Below, one piece after another: positions 53,081-62,482 of a stretch of 64,000 nucleotides of DNA; positions within the stretch are counted from its first letter, which is position 1, and each line of letters starts with the position of its first letter. The notes under the pieces are model-generated. The model was not told the origin of the DNA. It worked only from the letters and a program-made list of their open reading frames with translations, and searched no databases. Source of the stretch: Ulvibacterium marinum (GTDB lineage Bacteria > Bacteroidota > Bacteroidia > Flavobacteriales > Flavobacteriaceae); assembly GCF_003626755.1 (NCBI RefSeq), contig NZ_RBCJ01000001.1, forward strand, positions 496,001-560,000, given 5' to 3'. The position numbers and the translations under genes are program-made.

Positions 53081-55633
53081 ATGTTTCATAACTTCCTCCC
53101 CCTTACAAAGAAAATACGGCTTGGTTTCTTCGTTACCCTTCTGTTCCCAGTACTTCAGGGTTCCAATCTCTATTCGCAACAGACCGAAAACCCGTCTCAC
53201 CAAATCATTTTAGAGGAATTACGTAATTATGCGACCACTCGCGGACCGGAAAAAATGTACGTACAAACGGACAAGGAGTTTTATGGCAATGGAGAGACTA
53301 TTTGGTTCAAAGCTTATTTGGTGGATGGCATCACCCACACTCAAAGCACCAAGAGCAAGATAGCCTATGTAGAACTTTGGAGCGAAAAAGATAGTCTAAT
53401 TGCCCAAAGGAAACTTTACATAGAAAATCTTGGAGCAGCGGGCGACATCAAAATAAATGATAGCCTTCAAGGGGGAACTTATACTTTAAGGGCCTATACC
53501 AAGTATATGCTGAACGAAAAAGAGCCGCTCTTTTTCCAAAAACAGATTCCTGTTTGGGACTTGCCAAAGGCCATGGATAAAATAGAACTGCCCGCTGCTG
53601 AAATATATTCAGCCCCTTTATCACAACCAAAAACAATCCGCCTGCAGATCAGATTTTTCCCAGAAGGTGGACATTTAGTCGAAGGACTGGAAAACGTCAT
53701 GGGTCTAAAGGTCACCGATGGTGTTGGAAACGGTATTGCATTACAGGGAAGCGTACTGGATGAAAATGGTACTCCGGTCGCTTTTTTCCGAACTTTCGAT
53801 TTTGGGTTGGGGAACGTGAATTTTACCCCGGAGCCCGGAAAAACCTATTATGCCCGGATTGACAATGGGGAAATCGATGCATCGTTTCCTTTACCGAAAC
53901 CATTGGCCAAGGGCTACCTGCTCAATCTCAAAAACAAAGGAGACCATATTCTTATTAAGGTTACCTCCAATAGTGAAAAGGGACTACAGGGATTGTTTTT
54001 ATTGGGCCATCTTCGGGGGGAAGTCATTTATCAACATCATATAGAGAAACCAAACGCCAAGGGTAGTGCCGTTTTTAAATTGTCCACAGATAAGTTAAAG
54101 GACGGTGTGGCACAATTTACCTTGTTCGCACGGGACGGGGAACCGCTCTGTGAACGTCTGGTATTCATGGATTCCCCTGATAATCCAGAACTTGAAATAA
54201 GCACAGAGTTCATGGACTATGGAGTCCGTGAATCGGTTTCTACCATGATAGCACTCACGGATAAGGAGGGGATGCCCATACCAGGTGAGCTTTCGGCAAG
54301 TGTGGTTAGCAATGATAACCATCTTAAAAGTAAAAGGGGAACGAATATCAAAAGTTGGTTGCTATTGGATTCCGATTTAGGTGGTACCGTGCCAGATTCG
54401 GACTATTTTTTTAGGGACGACTCTTCCTCCAGAAAACAGCTTTTGGATGTATTAATGCTTACCCATGGTTGGCGCAGGTTCGTATGGAAGGATATTCGTG
54501 ATACCTTAACGACCAAGATGTTGGAACATGCCCCCGAAAAGGGAATCGTAATACGCGGCAAGACCACAGCATTCTACAACAGTAACAAACCATTGAAGTC
54601 CCAGGTGAAGTTTACCATTTTGGATGATGGCGCCTATCAAGAACAAAGCCCGACCAACCCTCAGGGAGAGTTCAGTTTTGGTCCGTTTATCTTTCGGGAC
54701 AGTATTAAAGGAATCATCGAGGCCTTTGCACTGGAGAAAAAGAGAAAGCCGGAAGTGGCCATTTATCTGGATTCTACTACCTTTTCTGTCCCTTTCAAAC
54801 AACCTTTGGGGCGAAAGAGCACATTTGCACTTACCGGAAACATACAGGACTATCTCGAAACGGTACGTAAGAAAAAGGAAACCGACTTCGCTTATGACCC
54901 TAAAATAACCAAATTGGAAGAAGTGACCCTGGTTGGCGAGAAAAGGACCAGGGCAAAGCTTATAACGAAAGAGGCCGATGAAATTACGCTACACCAAAGA
55001 CCAACCCAACGATTATTTACAGATTCCCTCCCTGGCTTACAAGGCGCCAGTATGATGGATATGTTACGTAGAGTGGCCGGTGTGCAGGTATTTGGTAGTT
55101 ACCCCAAACAAAAAACTGTGTTGCGGCCAAATGGCAGTATTTCAGGGCCGCAGGAACCTCTCTTTATTGTTGATAGCGGTCCAGTTACTTGGGAATTTGT
55201 CAGATTTATGATGGCAAGTGAAGTTGTATTCCTGGATGTCCTTAAGGGAGGGGCGGCGGCAGCCTACGGCAGTCGCGGTATTAATGGGGTCGTAGCCATT
55301 TACACAAAAGGGTCCCTACGCATTCCCCCGCCCATCCCCAAACGCTTTCCCGGGGTCACGGGTTTTGTTGTTCCAGGGCTGTATAAGGCACGGGAATTCT
55401 ATTCCCCTGATTATGCCGTATCCAAAAAGGAACATGAAAAACCGGATTACAGAACCACTTTGCATTGGGAACCCAAACTGCCTGTAGCAAAAAATAGTTC
55501 TCCTTCCTTTTCCTTCTATACGGGTGATAGTACTGGGGAATATATCATAAAGGTGGAGGGAATGACCCAGGACGGAAGACCTGTCGAGGGACTATCCCGC
55601 TTTACGGTCAGCAACGAAGATTCCAAAATGTGA
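53081..55633 (+). CDS. Surface protein with MG2-like domains and TonB plug, no barrel
   Basis: Codes for 850 aa with a signal peptide (LGFFVTLLFPVLQGSNLYSQ). The first about 500 residues carry alpha-2-macroglobulin MG2-like beta domains (PEKMYVQTDKEFYGNGETIWFKAYL, YVELWSEKDSLIAQRKLYIENLGAAGDIKIND, GDIKINDSLQGGTYTLRAYT). A TonB-plug-like domain is at about 650-745: ASMMDMLRRVAGVQVFG, SGPQEPLFIVDSG, VFLDVLKGGAAAAYGSRGINGVVAIYTK. A C-terminal beta-barrel of about 500 residues, expected of a TonB-dependent transporter, is absent. Similar barrel-less proteins occur in Bacteroidota; their role is unclear. Confidence 0.8.
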   Translation: MFHNFLPLTKKIRLGFFVTLLFPVLQGSNLYSQQTENPSHQIILEELRNYATTRGPEKMYVQTDKEFYGNGETIWFKAYLVDGITHTQSTKSKIAYVELWSEKDSLIAQRKLYIENLGAAGDIKINDSLQGGTYTLRAYTKYMLNEKEPLFFQKQIPVWDLPKAMDKIELPAAEIYSAPLSQPKTIRLQIRFFPEGGHLVEGLENVMGLKVTDGVGNGIALQGSVLDENGTPVAFFRTFDFGLGNVNFTPEPGKTYYARIDNGEIDASFPLPKPLAKGYLLNLKNKGDHILIKVTSNSEKGLQGLFLLGHLRGEVIYQHHIEKPNAKGSAVFKLSTDKLKDGVAQFTLFARDGEPLCERLVFMDSPDNPELEISTEFMDYGVRESVSTMIALTDKEGMPIPGELSASVVSNDNHLKSKRGTNIKSWLLLDSDLGGTVPDSDYFFRDDSSSRKQLLDVLMLTHGWRRFVWKDIRDTLTTKMLEHAPEKGIVIRGKTTAFYNSNKPLKSQVKFTILDDGAYQEQSPTNPQGEFSFGPFIFRDSIKGIIEAFALEKKRKPEVAIYLDSTTFSVPFKQPLGRKSTFALTGNIQDYLETVRKKKETDFAYDPKITKLEEVTLVGEKRTRAKLITKEADEITLHQRPTQRLFTDSLPGLQGASMMDMLRRVAGVQVFGSYPKQKTVLRPNGSISGPQEPLFIVDSGPVTWEFVRFMMASEVVFLDVLKGGAAAAYGSRGINGVVAIYTKGSLRIPPPIPKRFPGVTGFVVPGLYKAREFYSPDYAVSKKEHEKPDYRTTLHWEPKLPVAKNSSPSFSFYTGDSTGEYIIKVEGMTQDGRPVEGLSRFTVSNEDSKM

Positions 55634-55801
55634 CAGGATCAAGTTTTTGGCAAACCTACCCCATGGTCGGTTTTATAAATTAATCTTTAATTTTCTGATG
55701 TGCCTATAGGGTTATTAAACTGCATTTTATCGATAAAGTGCCAAAAGTATTGATTCTCGAGTTCTTTTTCCAGCTGTGCAGACCTATTGGTCGGGGAAAT
55801 C

Positions 55802-56905
55802 CTAAATGGCTTCGAACAGTTTTCCGGGAAGGGGGCGTATTACACCCTTCATTTCCATATTCAATAAAGTAGAGGATGCCTTGAAAACAGGCAAGCTGCA
55901 TTCCAGGGCAATGCTATCCAATAATTGTTTACCTTCTTTCTGCAAATAAGTGTAAATGGATTTTTCAGTATCGTCCAACTCTATAAAAAGTTGTTTTTGT
56001 ACTGTCTTGGTCTCTTCTTTTTCCAATTCCCAATCCAGTAAATATATTAAATCAGCAGCCTTGGTAAGCATATGTGCTTTTTGTTGTTTGATTAAATTAT
56101 TGCAGCCTGAACTGAACTTGTCACCCGCACGACCTGGTACCGCAAAAACATCACGGTTATAACCATGTGCGATATCCGCAGTGACCAAACTACCTCCCCT
56201 CTCGGCAGATTCTACAACTACCGTTGCCTCGCTCATTCCGGCAATAATCCGATTACGTTTCAAAAAGTTCTCACGGTCCGGATTTTGGGTACTCCAAAAT
56301 TCGCTGAGAAATCCTCCGTTCTTCTCAACATCGTTCATGTATCTGGAATGTACTTTGGGGTAAATTTGATTTAAGCCATGTGCCAGACAACCTATGGTTT
56401 GTAATCCATGCTTTATGGCCGTTTTTTGAATACAAATATCCACTCCGTACGCAAACCCGCTCACAATAATAGGATTTAGTGGAGCAATGTCTTCGATAAA
56501 AGCTTCACAAAAGGCCATGCCGTAACTTGTTATGTTCCGTGTGCCTACAACACTGATAATTTTTCTTGCCTCCAAGTCCAGATTCCCCCGCATAAAAAGT
56601 AAAATAGGACTATCTATGCAGTGCTTTAGATAAGAGGGATAATCGGAATTCAGGAAATAGGAACATGTAATATCATTTTCCAAAATAAATTGGTACTCCA
56701 CGTGGGCAGCTTCCAGGTGTTCTGAATCGAACAATCCCTTTAGCTTGGCCGTGCCAATTCCGTCAATTTTTTTTAGGTGATGCAGTTTATCATCAAAAAC
56801 AGCTTCAGGGCTCCCACAATGCGCTATAAGTTTTTTGGCCGTAACATCGCCAATATTAGGGACGTTCTGGAGACGGAGCGCCGCAATCAATTCGCTATTA
56901 ACCAT
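55802..56905 (-). CDS. dprA: DNA-processing protein DprA
   Basis: Codes for 367 aa. An N-terminal helix-hairpin-helix region (LQNVPNIGDVTAKKLIAHCG, IDGIGTAKLKGLF) is followed by the Rossmann-like DprA core (KIISVVGTRNITSYGMAFCEAF, PIIVSGFAYGVDICIQKTAIKHGLQTIGCLAHGL, RNRIIAGMSEATVVVESAERGGSLVTADIAHGYNRDVFAVPGRAGDKFSSGCNNLI) and a winged-helix C-terminus. DprA loads RecA on incoming single-stranded DNA during natural transformation. It is divergent from the HU/SPOR gene. Confidence 0.96.
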   Translation of the reverse strand: MVNSELIAALRLQNVPNIGDVTAKKLIAHCGSPEAVFDDKLHHLKKIDGIGTAKLKGLFDSEHLEAAHVEYQFILENDITCSYFLNSDYPSYLKHCIDSPILLFMRGNLDLEARKIISVVGTRNITSYGMAFCEAFIEDIAPLNPIIVSGFAYGVDICIQKTAIKHGLQTIGCLAHGLNQIYPKVHSRYMNDVEKNGGFLSEFWSTQNPDRENFLKRNRIIAGMSEATVVVESAERGGSLVTADIAHGYNRDVFAVPGRAGDKFSSGCNNLIKQQKAHMLTKAADLIYLLDWELEKEETKTVQKQLFIELDDTEKSIYTYLQKEGKQLLDSIALECSLPVFKASSTLLNMEMKGVIRPLPGKLFEAI

Positions 56906-57010
56906 TTACAAAACCCTTTTAGTTATCCACAAAACGCCTGAAATACAATGTTAATAAAAAGTTATGCAGGTGCTTTATATGGCTATGATTTTTTTTAATA
57001 TTTGTCCCAT

Positions 57011-57964
57011 ATGGCATTGGAACATTATATAACAGAGTTACTTTATAGGTATGATTGCGTGGTGATACCGGGCTTTGGGGCTTTTTTGACCCAAACCAAA
57101 TCCTCCATTCTCGATACCACTACCCATACATTTCATCCGCCCACGAAAATGCTTTCCTTTAATAAGCAGCTCACTTCCAATGACGGACTTTTGGTCTCCT
57201 ATATTTCCAAGGTTGAAAAGATTTCTTATGAAGCAACATCACAAAAAATCGACCGTATTTCGAAAGAATGGAGTACCCGCTTGCAAAAAAATGAAAAACT
57301 GGAATTGCCAAATTTAGGAGAATTATGGTTGAACGAAATTGGCAAGATTCAATTTCAACCTTACGAACAAGTCAATTACCTCACATCTTCCTTTGGCTTT
57401 TCGTCATTCCCGTCTTCGCCCGTACTTCGGGAAAACCTAAAAGAGCGTGTTGTTGTTTTAGAGGAAAAAGTACCTTTTGCCTTCACTCCTGAAAAACGAA
57501 AGGAATATTCCTTTAGGCCCTATCTAAAATATGCAGCGGTATTCTTTTTGGCACTTGCCACCGGATTGACAGGTTTTCGTTCGTATCAGGAAGCGCAGAA
57601 CCGAGAACAGTTGGCAAGACAGGAAGCACAGGAACAAATCTCCAAACGTATTCAAGAAGCTACTTTTTTTAGCAATAGGCCTATGGAACTGCCCACGTTT
57701 ACCTTGGATGTTGTTACCAAAAAAGGCCTCGTAAAAGGTACGCATCATGTCATTGCAGGTGCCTTTCGATTTAGGGCCAATGCGGACAAAAAAATCCAGC
57801 AATTGAACCAACTTGGGTTTAAGGCTTCTTATTTAGGTGCTAATGCATTTGGCCTACATATGGTAGCCTATAGCAGCCATAATGACCCCAAGAAGGCTTT
57901 GGAAGCTTTAAAGCAGGTTAGGCGAACCCACTCCAGTGATGCTTGGTTAAAGTCCGTAAAATAA
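57011..57964 (+). CDS. HU-CCDC81-like and SPOR domain membrane protein
   Basis: The ATG at 57011 (MALEHYITELLYRYDCVVI) gives 317 aa. Residues 1-60 match HU-CCDC81-type bacterial domain 1 (YDCVVIPGFGAFLTQTKSS) and 60-130 domain 2 (KLELPNLGELWLNEIGKIQFQP). A membrane helix is at about 175-195 (YAAVFFLALATGLTGF) and a SPOR domain at about 240-315 (HHVIAGAFRFRANADKKIQQL). HU-like domains bind DNA; SPOR domains bind denuded peptidoglycan. The protein could therefore tether DNA to the division-site cell wall (inference). Divergent from dprA. Confidence 0.88.
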   Translation: MALEHYITELLYRYDCVVIPGFGAFLTQTKSSILDTTTHTFHPPTKMLSFNKQLTSNDGLLVSYISKVEKISYEATSQKIDRISKEWSTRLQKNEKLELPNLGELWLNEIGKIQFQPYEQVNYLTSSFGFSSFPSSPVLRENLKERVVVLEEKVPFAFTPEKRKEYSFRPYLKYAAVFFLALATGLTGFRSYQEAQNREQLARQEAQEQISKRIQEATFFSNRPMELPTFTLDVVTKKGLVKGTHHVIAGAFRFRANADKKIQQLNQLGFKASYLGANAFGLHMVAYSSHNDPKKALEALKQVRRTHSSDAWLKSVK

Positions 57965-58042
57965 CCTCCAGTCCTTTATTTCCCTTTAAATTGAATGTAT
58001 CTTTGCTCTTGTAATTAAGCATATAGCCCTAAAGACTTAAAG

Positions 58043-58555
58043 ATGCAGGCCAAAAAACCTTCTGAATCCCGAACCATAATGACCGACATGGTACTCCCCA
58101 GTGAGACCAACCCCTTGAACAATTTATTTGGAGGCGAATTGTTGGCCCGAATGGACAGGGCTGCCAGTATTGCTGCACGCCGACACAGCAGACGAATTAC
58201 GGTTACAGCTTCTGTAAATCACGTAGCCTTTAACCAATCCGTTCCCGTAGGTAGTGTCCTTACCGTTGAGGCGGCAGTGTCCAGAGCCTTTACTACTTCG
58301 ATGGAGGTATATATCGATGTCTGGATGGAAGATCGCTATAATGGAAAGCGAAGCAAGGCCAATGAGGCCATTTATACCTTTGTTGCCGTAGATGAAACCG
58401 GAAAACCTACCGAAGTACCCCCACTTGAACCGGAAAGTGCATTGGAAAAGGAACGTTTTGATGCCGCATTAAGGCGCAAGCAACTCAGCTTGGTATTGGC
58501 CGGAAAAATGAAGCCCAAGGAGGCCACCGAGCTAAGGGCATTGTTCATGGAATAG
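58043..58555 (+). CDS. Acyl-CoA thioesterase, hotdog fold
   Basis: Codes for 170 aa. The hotdog thioesterase motif is visible: VLPSETNPLNNLFGGELLARMDRAASIAARRHSRRITVTASVNHVAFNQSVPVGSVL, with the N-x-x-x-x-x-G-G-x-x-x-x-x-D pattern, then SMEVYIDVWMED and NEAIYTFVAVDETGKP. It is a YciA/BACH-like cytosolic acyl-CoA thioesterase. Convergent with the aldo-keto reductase gene. Confidence 0.93.
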   Translation: MQAKKPSESRTIMTDMVLPSETNPLNNLFGGELLARMDRAASIAARRHSRRITVTASVNHVAFNQSVPVGSVLTVEAAVSRAFTTSMEVYIDVWMEDRYNGKRSKANEAIYTFVAVDETGKPTEVPPLEPESALEKERFDAALRRKQLSLVLAGKMKPKEATELRALFME

Positions 58556-58578
58556 ACGCCAAACCCTATTAAAAAATC

Positions 58579-59415
58579 TTAAAAGTCGAAATTATCCGGA
58601 TCTGGACCGATACGTTCCCCACGGTCAAAACTATCCAAAAAAGCGATTTCATCTGCCGTAAGTTCAAAATCGAAAATTGCGGCATTGGCGAGGATTCGCT
58701 CCTTTTTGGCCGATTTGGGAATGGTAACCACTCCTTTCTGCAAATCCCATCTCAAAATAATCTGGGCCGCAGACTTATTGTATTTCTGTTCCAATTCCTT
58801 ACAAATGTCCAACCGAAACAGCTTCCCTTGCATAAATGGCGACCACGCCTCATATTGTATCCCTTTTGAAGTACAGAAATCAACTAGGTCCTGTTGTACT
58901 AAATAGGGATGGAATTCCATTTGATTGACCATAGGTACAACTTCTGTGGTCTGCAATAAATCTTCCAAATGATGTTGCAGAAAATTACTTACCCCTATGG
59001 CCTTTATCCTCCCTTCGGCATACAATTTTTCCATAGCACGCCAAGTATCCTTATAGCTTCCGGCAACCGGCCAATGTACCAAATAAAGATCCAGATATTC
59101 AAGTTTCAATCGCTTTAGACTATCCTCAAAAGCCCTTAAAGTACTTTCATAACCCTGGTCGGAATTCCAGACCTTACTGACCACGAAAACCTCTTCCCTG
59201 GCCACCGAACTCTCCCGGATACCCTGGCCCACACCTTCTTCATTCTTATAGACCGCTGCAGTATCCACATGACGATAACCGGCATCCAATGCCCATCGCA
59301 CCGCATCGACAGCCTCCTGGTCGTTATCCGACTGATATGTCCCCAATCCGAAATAGGGCATATGTACCCCATTATGTAATTCAAAAGTTCCTTGTATGTC
59401 GGTAATAGTGCTCAT
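58579..59415 (-). CDS. Aldo/keto reductase
   Basis: Codes for 278 aa. The catalytic tetrad regions are GYRHVDTAAVYKNE (Asp, Tyr), VVSKVWNSDQGYES (Lys), and LYLVHWPV (His). NADPH-binding residues are in VVTIPKSAKKERILAN. This AKR5-like group reduces small ketones, aldehydes or 2,5-diketo-D-gluconate; the physiological substrate is unknown. Confidence 0.94.
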   Translation of the reverse strand: MSTITDIQGTFELHNGVHMPYFGLGTYQSDNDQEAVDAVRWALDAGYRHVDTAAVYKNEEGVGQGIRESSVAREEVFVVSKVWNSDQGYESTLRAFEDSLKRLKLEYLDLYLVHWPVAGSYKDTWRAMEKLYAEGRIKAIGVSNFLQHHLEDLLQTTEVVPMVNQMEFHPYLVQQDLVDFCTSKGIQYEAWSPFMQGKLFRLDICKELEQKYNKSAAQIILRWDLQKGVVTIPKSAKKERILANAAIFDFELTADEIAFLDSFDRGERIGPDPDNFDF

Positions 59416-59434
59416 CCTATATGATTTTTGGTTT

Positions 59435-60664
59435 CTATAATCTATATACCCAATCCTCGGGATTTAGTTTTGAAGTATCCTTATATAAATAAAATTTTAG
59501 GCGGGTCTGACCATTGGACCGATTGGTATAAACTGTGCCCAGTTCCGTTTTTGCAGCAACTCTGTCCCCTTTTCTCACAAAAAGATCGGAGAGGTTGTAA
59601 TAGGTACTAATAAAATTCCCATGTTTTATTTGAACTCCTTTGTTTCCCCCTGGTACGGAAAGAATGGCAATGACCTCGCCCTCAAAAATAGCCCTGGCTT
59701 TGGCACCTTGTTCCGTGGTAATAATCACACCATTGCTTTGATGTTTTATCCCCGGATAAACGGCATCCTTATAAACCCCAAACCCCTGACTCTTTATTCC
59801 CTTTTCTACAGGCCAAATGAGCTTCCCTTTGTTAGCGGAAAAATTATTGGCCACAATTGTCGCTTCAGGGGTTAAAACAAATTTGTTGACACCTGTACCC
59901 GTTTTGCCGGCCCTTTTATTAGATGCCGCAATGGCGTTGCGTATTAGTTCTTCAATCTGCTTATCAATTTTTCGAGCTTCCCGTTGTTTGCTTTCAATAG
60001 CGGCAGCATATTTACTTTCATTCTTTCGAATTGATCCCAATAGTTCCTTTTGGGCCTTTATCTCACGCATTAATTGATTCTTGGCCTTTCTATTTTGTGC
60101 CAAGAGCACCTCCTTCACTTTTCGTTCCTCGGTAAGATCTTTGTTTAAACGGGTCAGTTCATCCGTTTTTTCGAGTATCATTTCTCCCTGTTCCCTACGA
60201 TAATCGGTATATTGTTTCATATACTGCAACCGCTTAAACGCCTGAAAGAAATTTTCCGCGGAAAACAGGAACATCAATCGGTTCCGTTGGGCCCTGTTTT
60301 GATAAGACTTCCGAATCATCGTACCGTATTCCTGTTTTAAGGTTTGCAAATCGTCCTTAAGTTTGGCAATATTCCGGATATTGGCGTTGATTTTTCGATT
60401 CAACAAATTGGATTGCTGATTGGTTACCTGGATCAACTGCTGACGCACATTGATTTTTTTGTCCAAAGCTTCCATTTGGTCCAAAACCGTTCCTCTCTGC
60501 TTCTTCTCGGCGAACAATAGGCGATTTATTTCCCGTATCTCATTCTGAAGTCTTTCCCGTTTTGCCTCCAATACCTTTTGTTCATTGGTCTGGGCATTTG
60601 CAGGCACCATGCAGAGAAGCGAAAACAATACTAAACAAATCCTATATAGCCCGCTATATATCAT
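59435..60664 (-). CDS. EnvC-like murein hydrolase activator, degenerate LytM domain
   Basis: Codes for 409 aa with a signal peptide (IYSGLYRICLVLFSLLCMVPANAQ). Residues 30-250 form long coiled coils (EIRELNRLLFAEKKQRGTVLDQMEALDKK and so on), and the C-terminal 130 residues a LytM/M23 domain. The active-site signatures are changed: the HxxxD motif appears as GIKHQSNGV and the HxH motif is replaced by RLKFYLYK. That is the pattern of EnvC/NlpD activators, which stimulate amidases rather than cut peptidoglycan. Part of the conserved flippase-dut-TPR-DUF4292-EnvC cluster. Confidence 0.92.
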   Translation of the reverse strand: MIYSGLYRICLVLFSLLCMVPANAQTNEQKVLEAKRERLQNEIREINRLLFAEKKQRGTVLDQMEALDKKINVRQQLIQVTNQQSNLLNRKINANIRNIAKLKDDLQTLKQEYGTMIRKSYQNRAQRNRLMFLFSAENFFQAFKRLQYMKQYTDYRREQGEMILEKTDELTRLNKDLTEERKVKEVLLAQNRKAKNQLMREIKAQKELLGSIRKNESKYAAAIESKQREARKIDKQIEELIRNAIAASNKRAGKTGTGVNKFVLTPEATIVANNFSANKGKLIWPVEKGIKSQGFGVYKDAVYPGIKHQSNGVIITTEQGAKARAIFEGEVIAILSVPGGNKGVQIKHGNFISTYYNLSDLFVRKGDRVAAKTELGTVYTNRSNGQTRLKFYLYKDTSKLNPEDWVYRL

Positions 60665-61451
60665 TCTTGTTCAAAACTATTTCTGTAAAACCCTTTGGTA
60701 TTTTATAAGGGAAGTTTAGCTGTTTATTGAATTCCATATTTCGGTATTCAATGTCAATACTATTTGTCTGGGTACTATCAACGGCGGCGACCGTCAACCT
60801 TTTAGGTAAAATCCAAGCACTCACCTTTTGATAGTCCTTGTAGTCTATTTCCAATAGCCGTCTTTTTGAAGGTTGGGATAATTGTTGCGTGGCTATCTTA
60901 AAATTTGTGGGTTCTACTTGAAACAATGCTTTGAAGACCGGTAAAGCCTGTTTCGGCTTAAGCTGATAGTTTGCTCGAGCAATGGAAACGTTATATTTTT
61001 CCTTACGTAAATCAAAAAGGGCATGACCCAATAATAGGTTCTGAACGTTGTCAAAATTCAACTCGGTTCCTAGAAGCTCACTTAGATATGAAAAATCCCC
61101 GTCAAAATACTCATTCTGTAATTTGTTATAAAAAGAAACCCTAGTAGGCGTAATATAAGCCTTTACCAAGCCCAGGGGAGCGCTCATCCATATGGCTTTG
61201 TCCTTTTGTATTCGAAGGCTTACATTGACGCTTTGAGTAGACTCTCCGTCCGAATAGTCTATTTTGGCCTTTCCACTAAGCGTATTGAAGTTTGTTTGGT
61301 TTTGATAATGCTTACGGATTACATTCTTTGCCGATAACTTCTCGTCTATGGAGCCATCTCCAACTACTTTGGCAGATTTGCAGGAAAGTACTAAACACAA
61401 AATTACCATAAAGCCTACCCCTGTCCGTGACCTCATCAATTGCCAATCCAT
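60654..61451 (-). CDS. DUF4292 lipoprotein
   Basis: Codes for 265 aa with a lipoprotein signal (GVGFMVILCLVLSC-KSA). A start at ATG 61436 (MRSRTG) would give a shorter signal region and is also possible. Core regions NVSLRIQKDKAIWMSAPLGLVKAYITPTRVSFYNKLQNEYFDGDF match DUF4292, predicted to be related to LolB/outer-membrane lipoprotein transport folds. It follows the TPR protein by 2 bp and overlaps the EnvC gene by 11 bp. Confidence 0.9.
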   Translation of the reverse strand: MDWQLMRSRTGVGFMVILCLVLSCKSAKVVGDGSIDEKLSAKNVIRKHYQNQTNFNTLSGKAKIDYSDGESTQSVNVSLRIQKDKAIWMSAPLGLVKAYITPTRVSFYNKLQNEYFDGDFSYLSELLGTELNFDNVQNLLLGHALFDLRKEKYNVSIARANYQLKPKQALPVFKALFQVEPTNFKIATQQLSQPSKRRLLEIDYKDYQKVSAWILPKRLTVAAVDSTQTNSIDIEYRNMEFNKQLNFPYKIPKGFTEIVLNKNDI

Positions 61452-61453
61452 AG

Positions 61454-62386
61454 CTAAAATCCGGGTTTTATCTTACGAAGATACATATTTGCCTTAGAAG
61501 TATCGTTCAAAGCCGTGTATGCGGTAACCAACTCTTCATAGAACTTATTGGCCAACGTAACATCATCCAAAATATAGTCCAATGCAGATTCCAGTTCCTC
61601 CGCTGCCCGCATATGTTTACCCTTTTTGTTAAGGGCATGCGCCAACGCATAATAAAAATAGGGCTGTAATGGATAGCTTTCCAAAGCCTCATTCGCCATC
61701 TCCTCTAGAGGCGACAAGTCATTGGCCTGAATAAGGGCCTCTATCTTAGTTTTATAGTCCAGTAACGGATCCGAAATAACCGTGTTTGTAGTCGCTAGAG
61801 ATGTTTTGGCTTTATACGACTTTTGCTTTTCGATTGAGTCTTTAAGTTTAGAACGCAGTTCTTCCGAAAATGCCGACACTTGGATTTCATCCAATACCTC
61901 CAACGCACTTTCGAAGTTCTTTTGTTTGAAATAAATCAAAGCCAGGTTTTCCCTCAATTGGCTATTGGCATAGGGGATATTTGGTTTTATGCTATTTATT
62001 GAACTTCCCTGCTTCAGGATAATATTTACCAAAGTATCCAAATACCAAAGATTTTCAGGTTCTGCATTCAGTGCATCTATTCCATATTCCTCGGCCAAGG
62101 TATATTGTTTGTCAGCTAAGTATACCTTGGCAAGTTCATGATCTATCACGTGGCCATCGGTATTCATTTGTCTACACTCCAAGAAAAGGTTTATGGCCTT
62201 GTCATAATTCTCGATACTTTTCTGCTTTAAGGCTTCAAAAAACTTCTCCTGGAAAGCATCGGAGTATTCCTCTAAGAAAACTTCAGCACTTTCTTCAACT
62301 TCTATGGGCTTTTCTTGTGCATAGATTAGAACTGGCATCAAAAGAAGCCCCATAAAAATCATAGTTATGGAAAATACATATTTCAT
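61454..62386 (-). CDS. TPR repeat protein, periplasmic
   Basis: Codes for 310 aa with a signal peptide (YVFSITMIFMGLLLMPVLIYAQ). Several TPR-like helical pairs can be seen (EALKQKSIENYDKAINLFLECRQM, LAKVYLADKQYTLAEEYGIDALNAEPENLWYLD, LALIYFKQKNFESALEVLDEIQ, AHALNKKGKHMRAAEELESAL). It is in the conserved cluster with dut upstream and DUF4292 downstream. Probably a protein-interaction scaffold in envelope assembly; no partner is known. Confidence 0.85.
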   Translation of the reverse strand: MKYVFSITMIFMGLLLMPVLIYAQEKPIEVEESAEVFLEEYSDAFQEKFFEALKQKSIENYDKAINLFLECRQMNTDGHVIDHELAKVYLADKQYTLAEEYGIDALNAEPENLWYLDTLVNIILKQGSSINSIKPNIPYANSQLRENLALIYFKQKNFESALEVLDEIQVSAFSEELRSKLKDSIEKQKSYKAKTSLATTNTVISDPLLDYKTKIEALIQANDLSPLEEMANEALESYPLQPYFYYALAHALNKKGKHMRAAEELESALDYILDDVTLANKFYEELVTAYTALNDTSKANMYLRKIKPGF

Positions 62387-62482
62387 ATATCAAACTTCTC
62401 GTTTGGTGTATTCAGGAAGTAAAAACGATGCTATGTTCTGCATTTCGGCATGGTTATATTCTCAACTTGTTCAATTGGGTTC

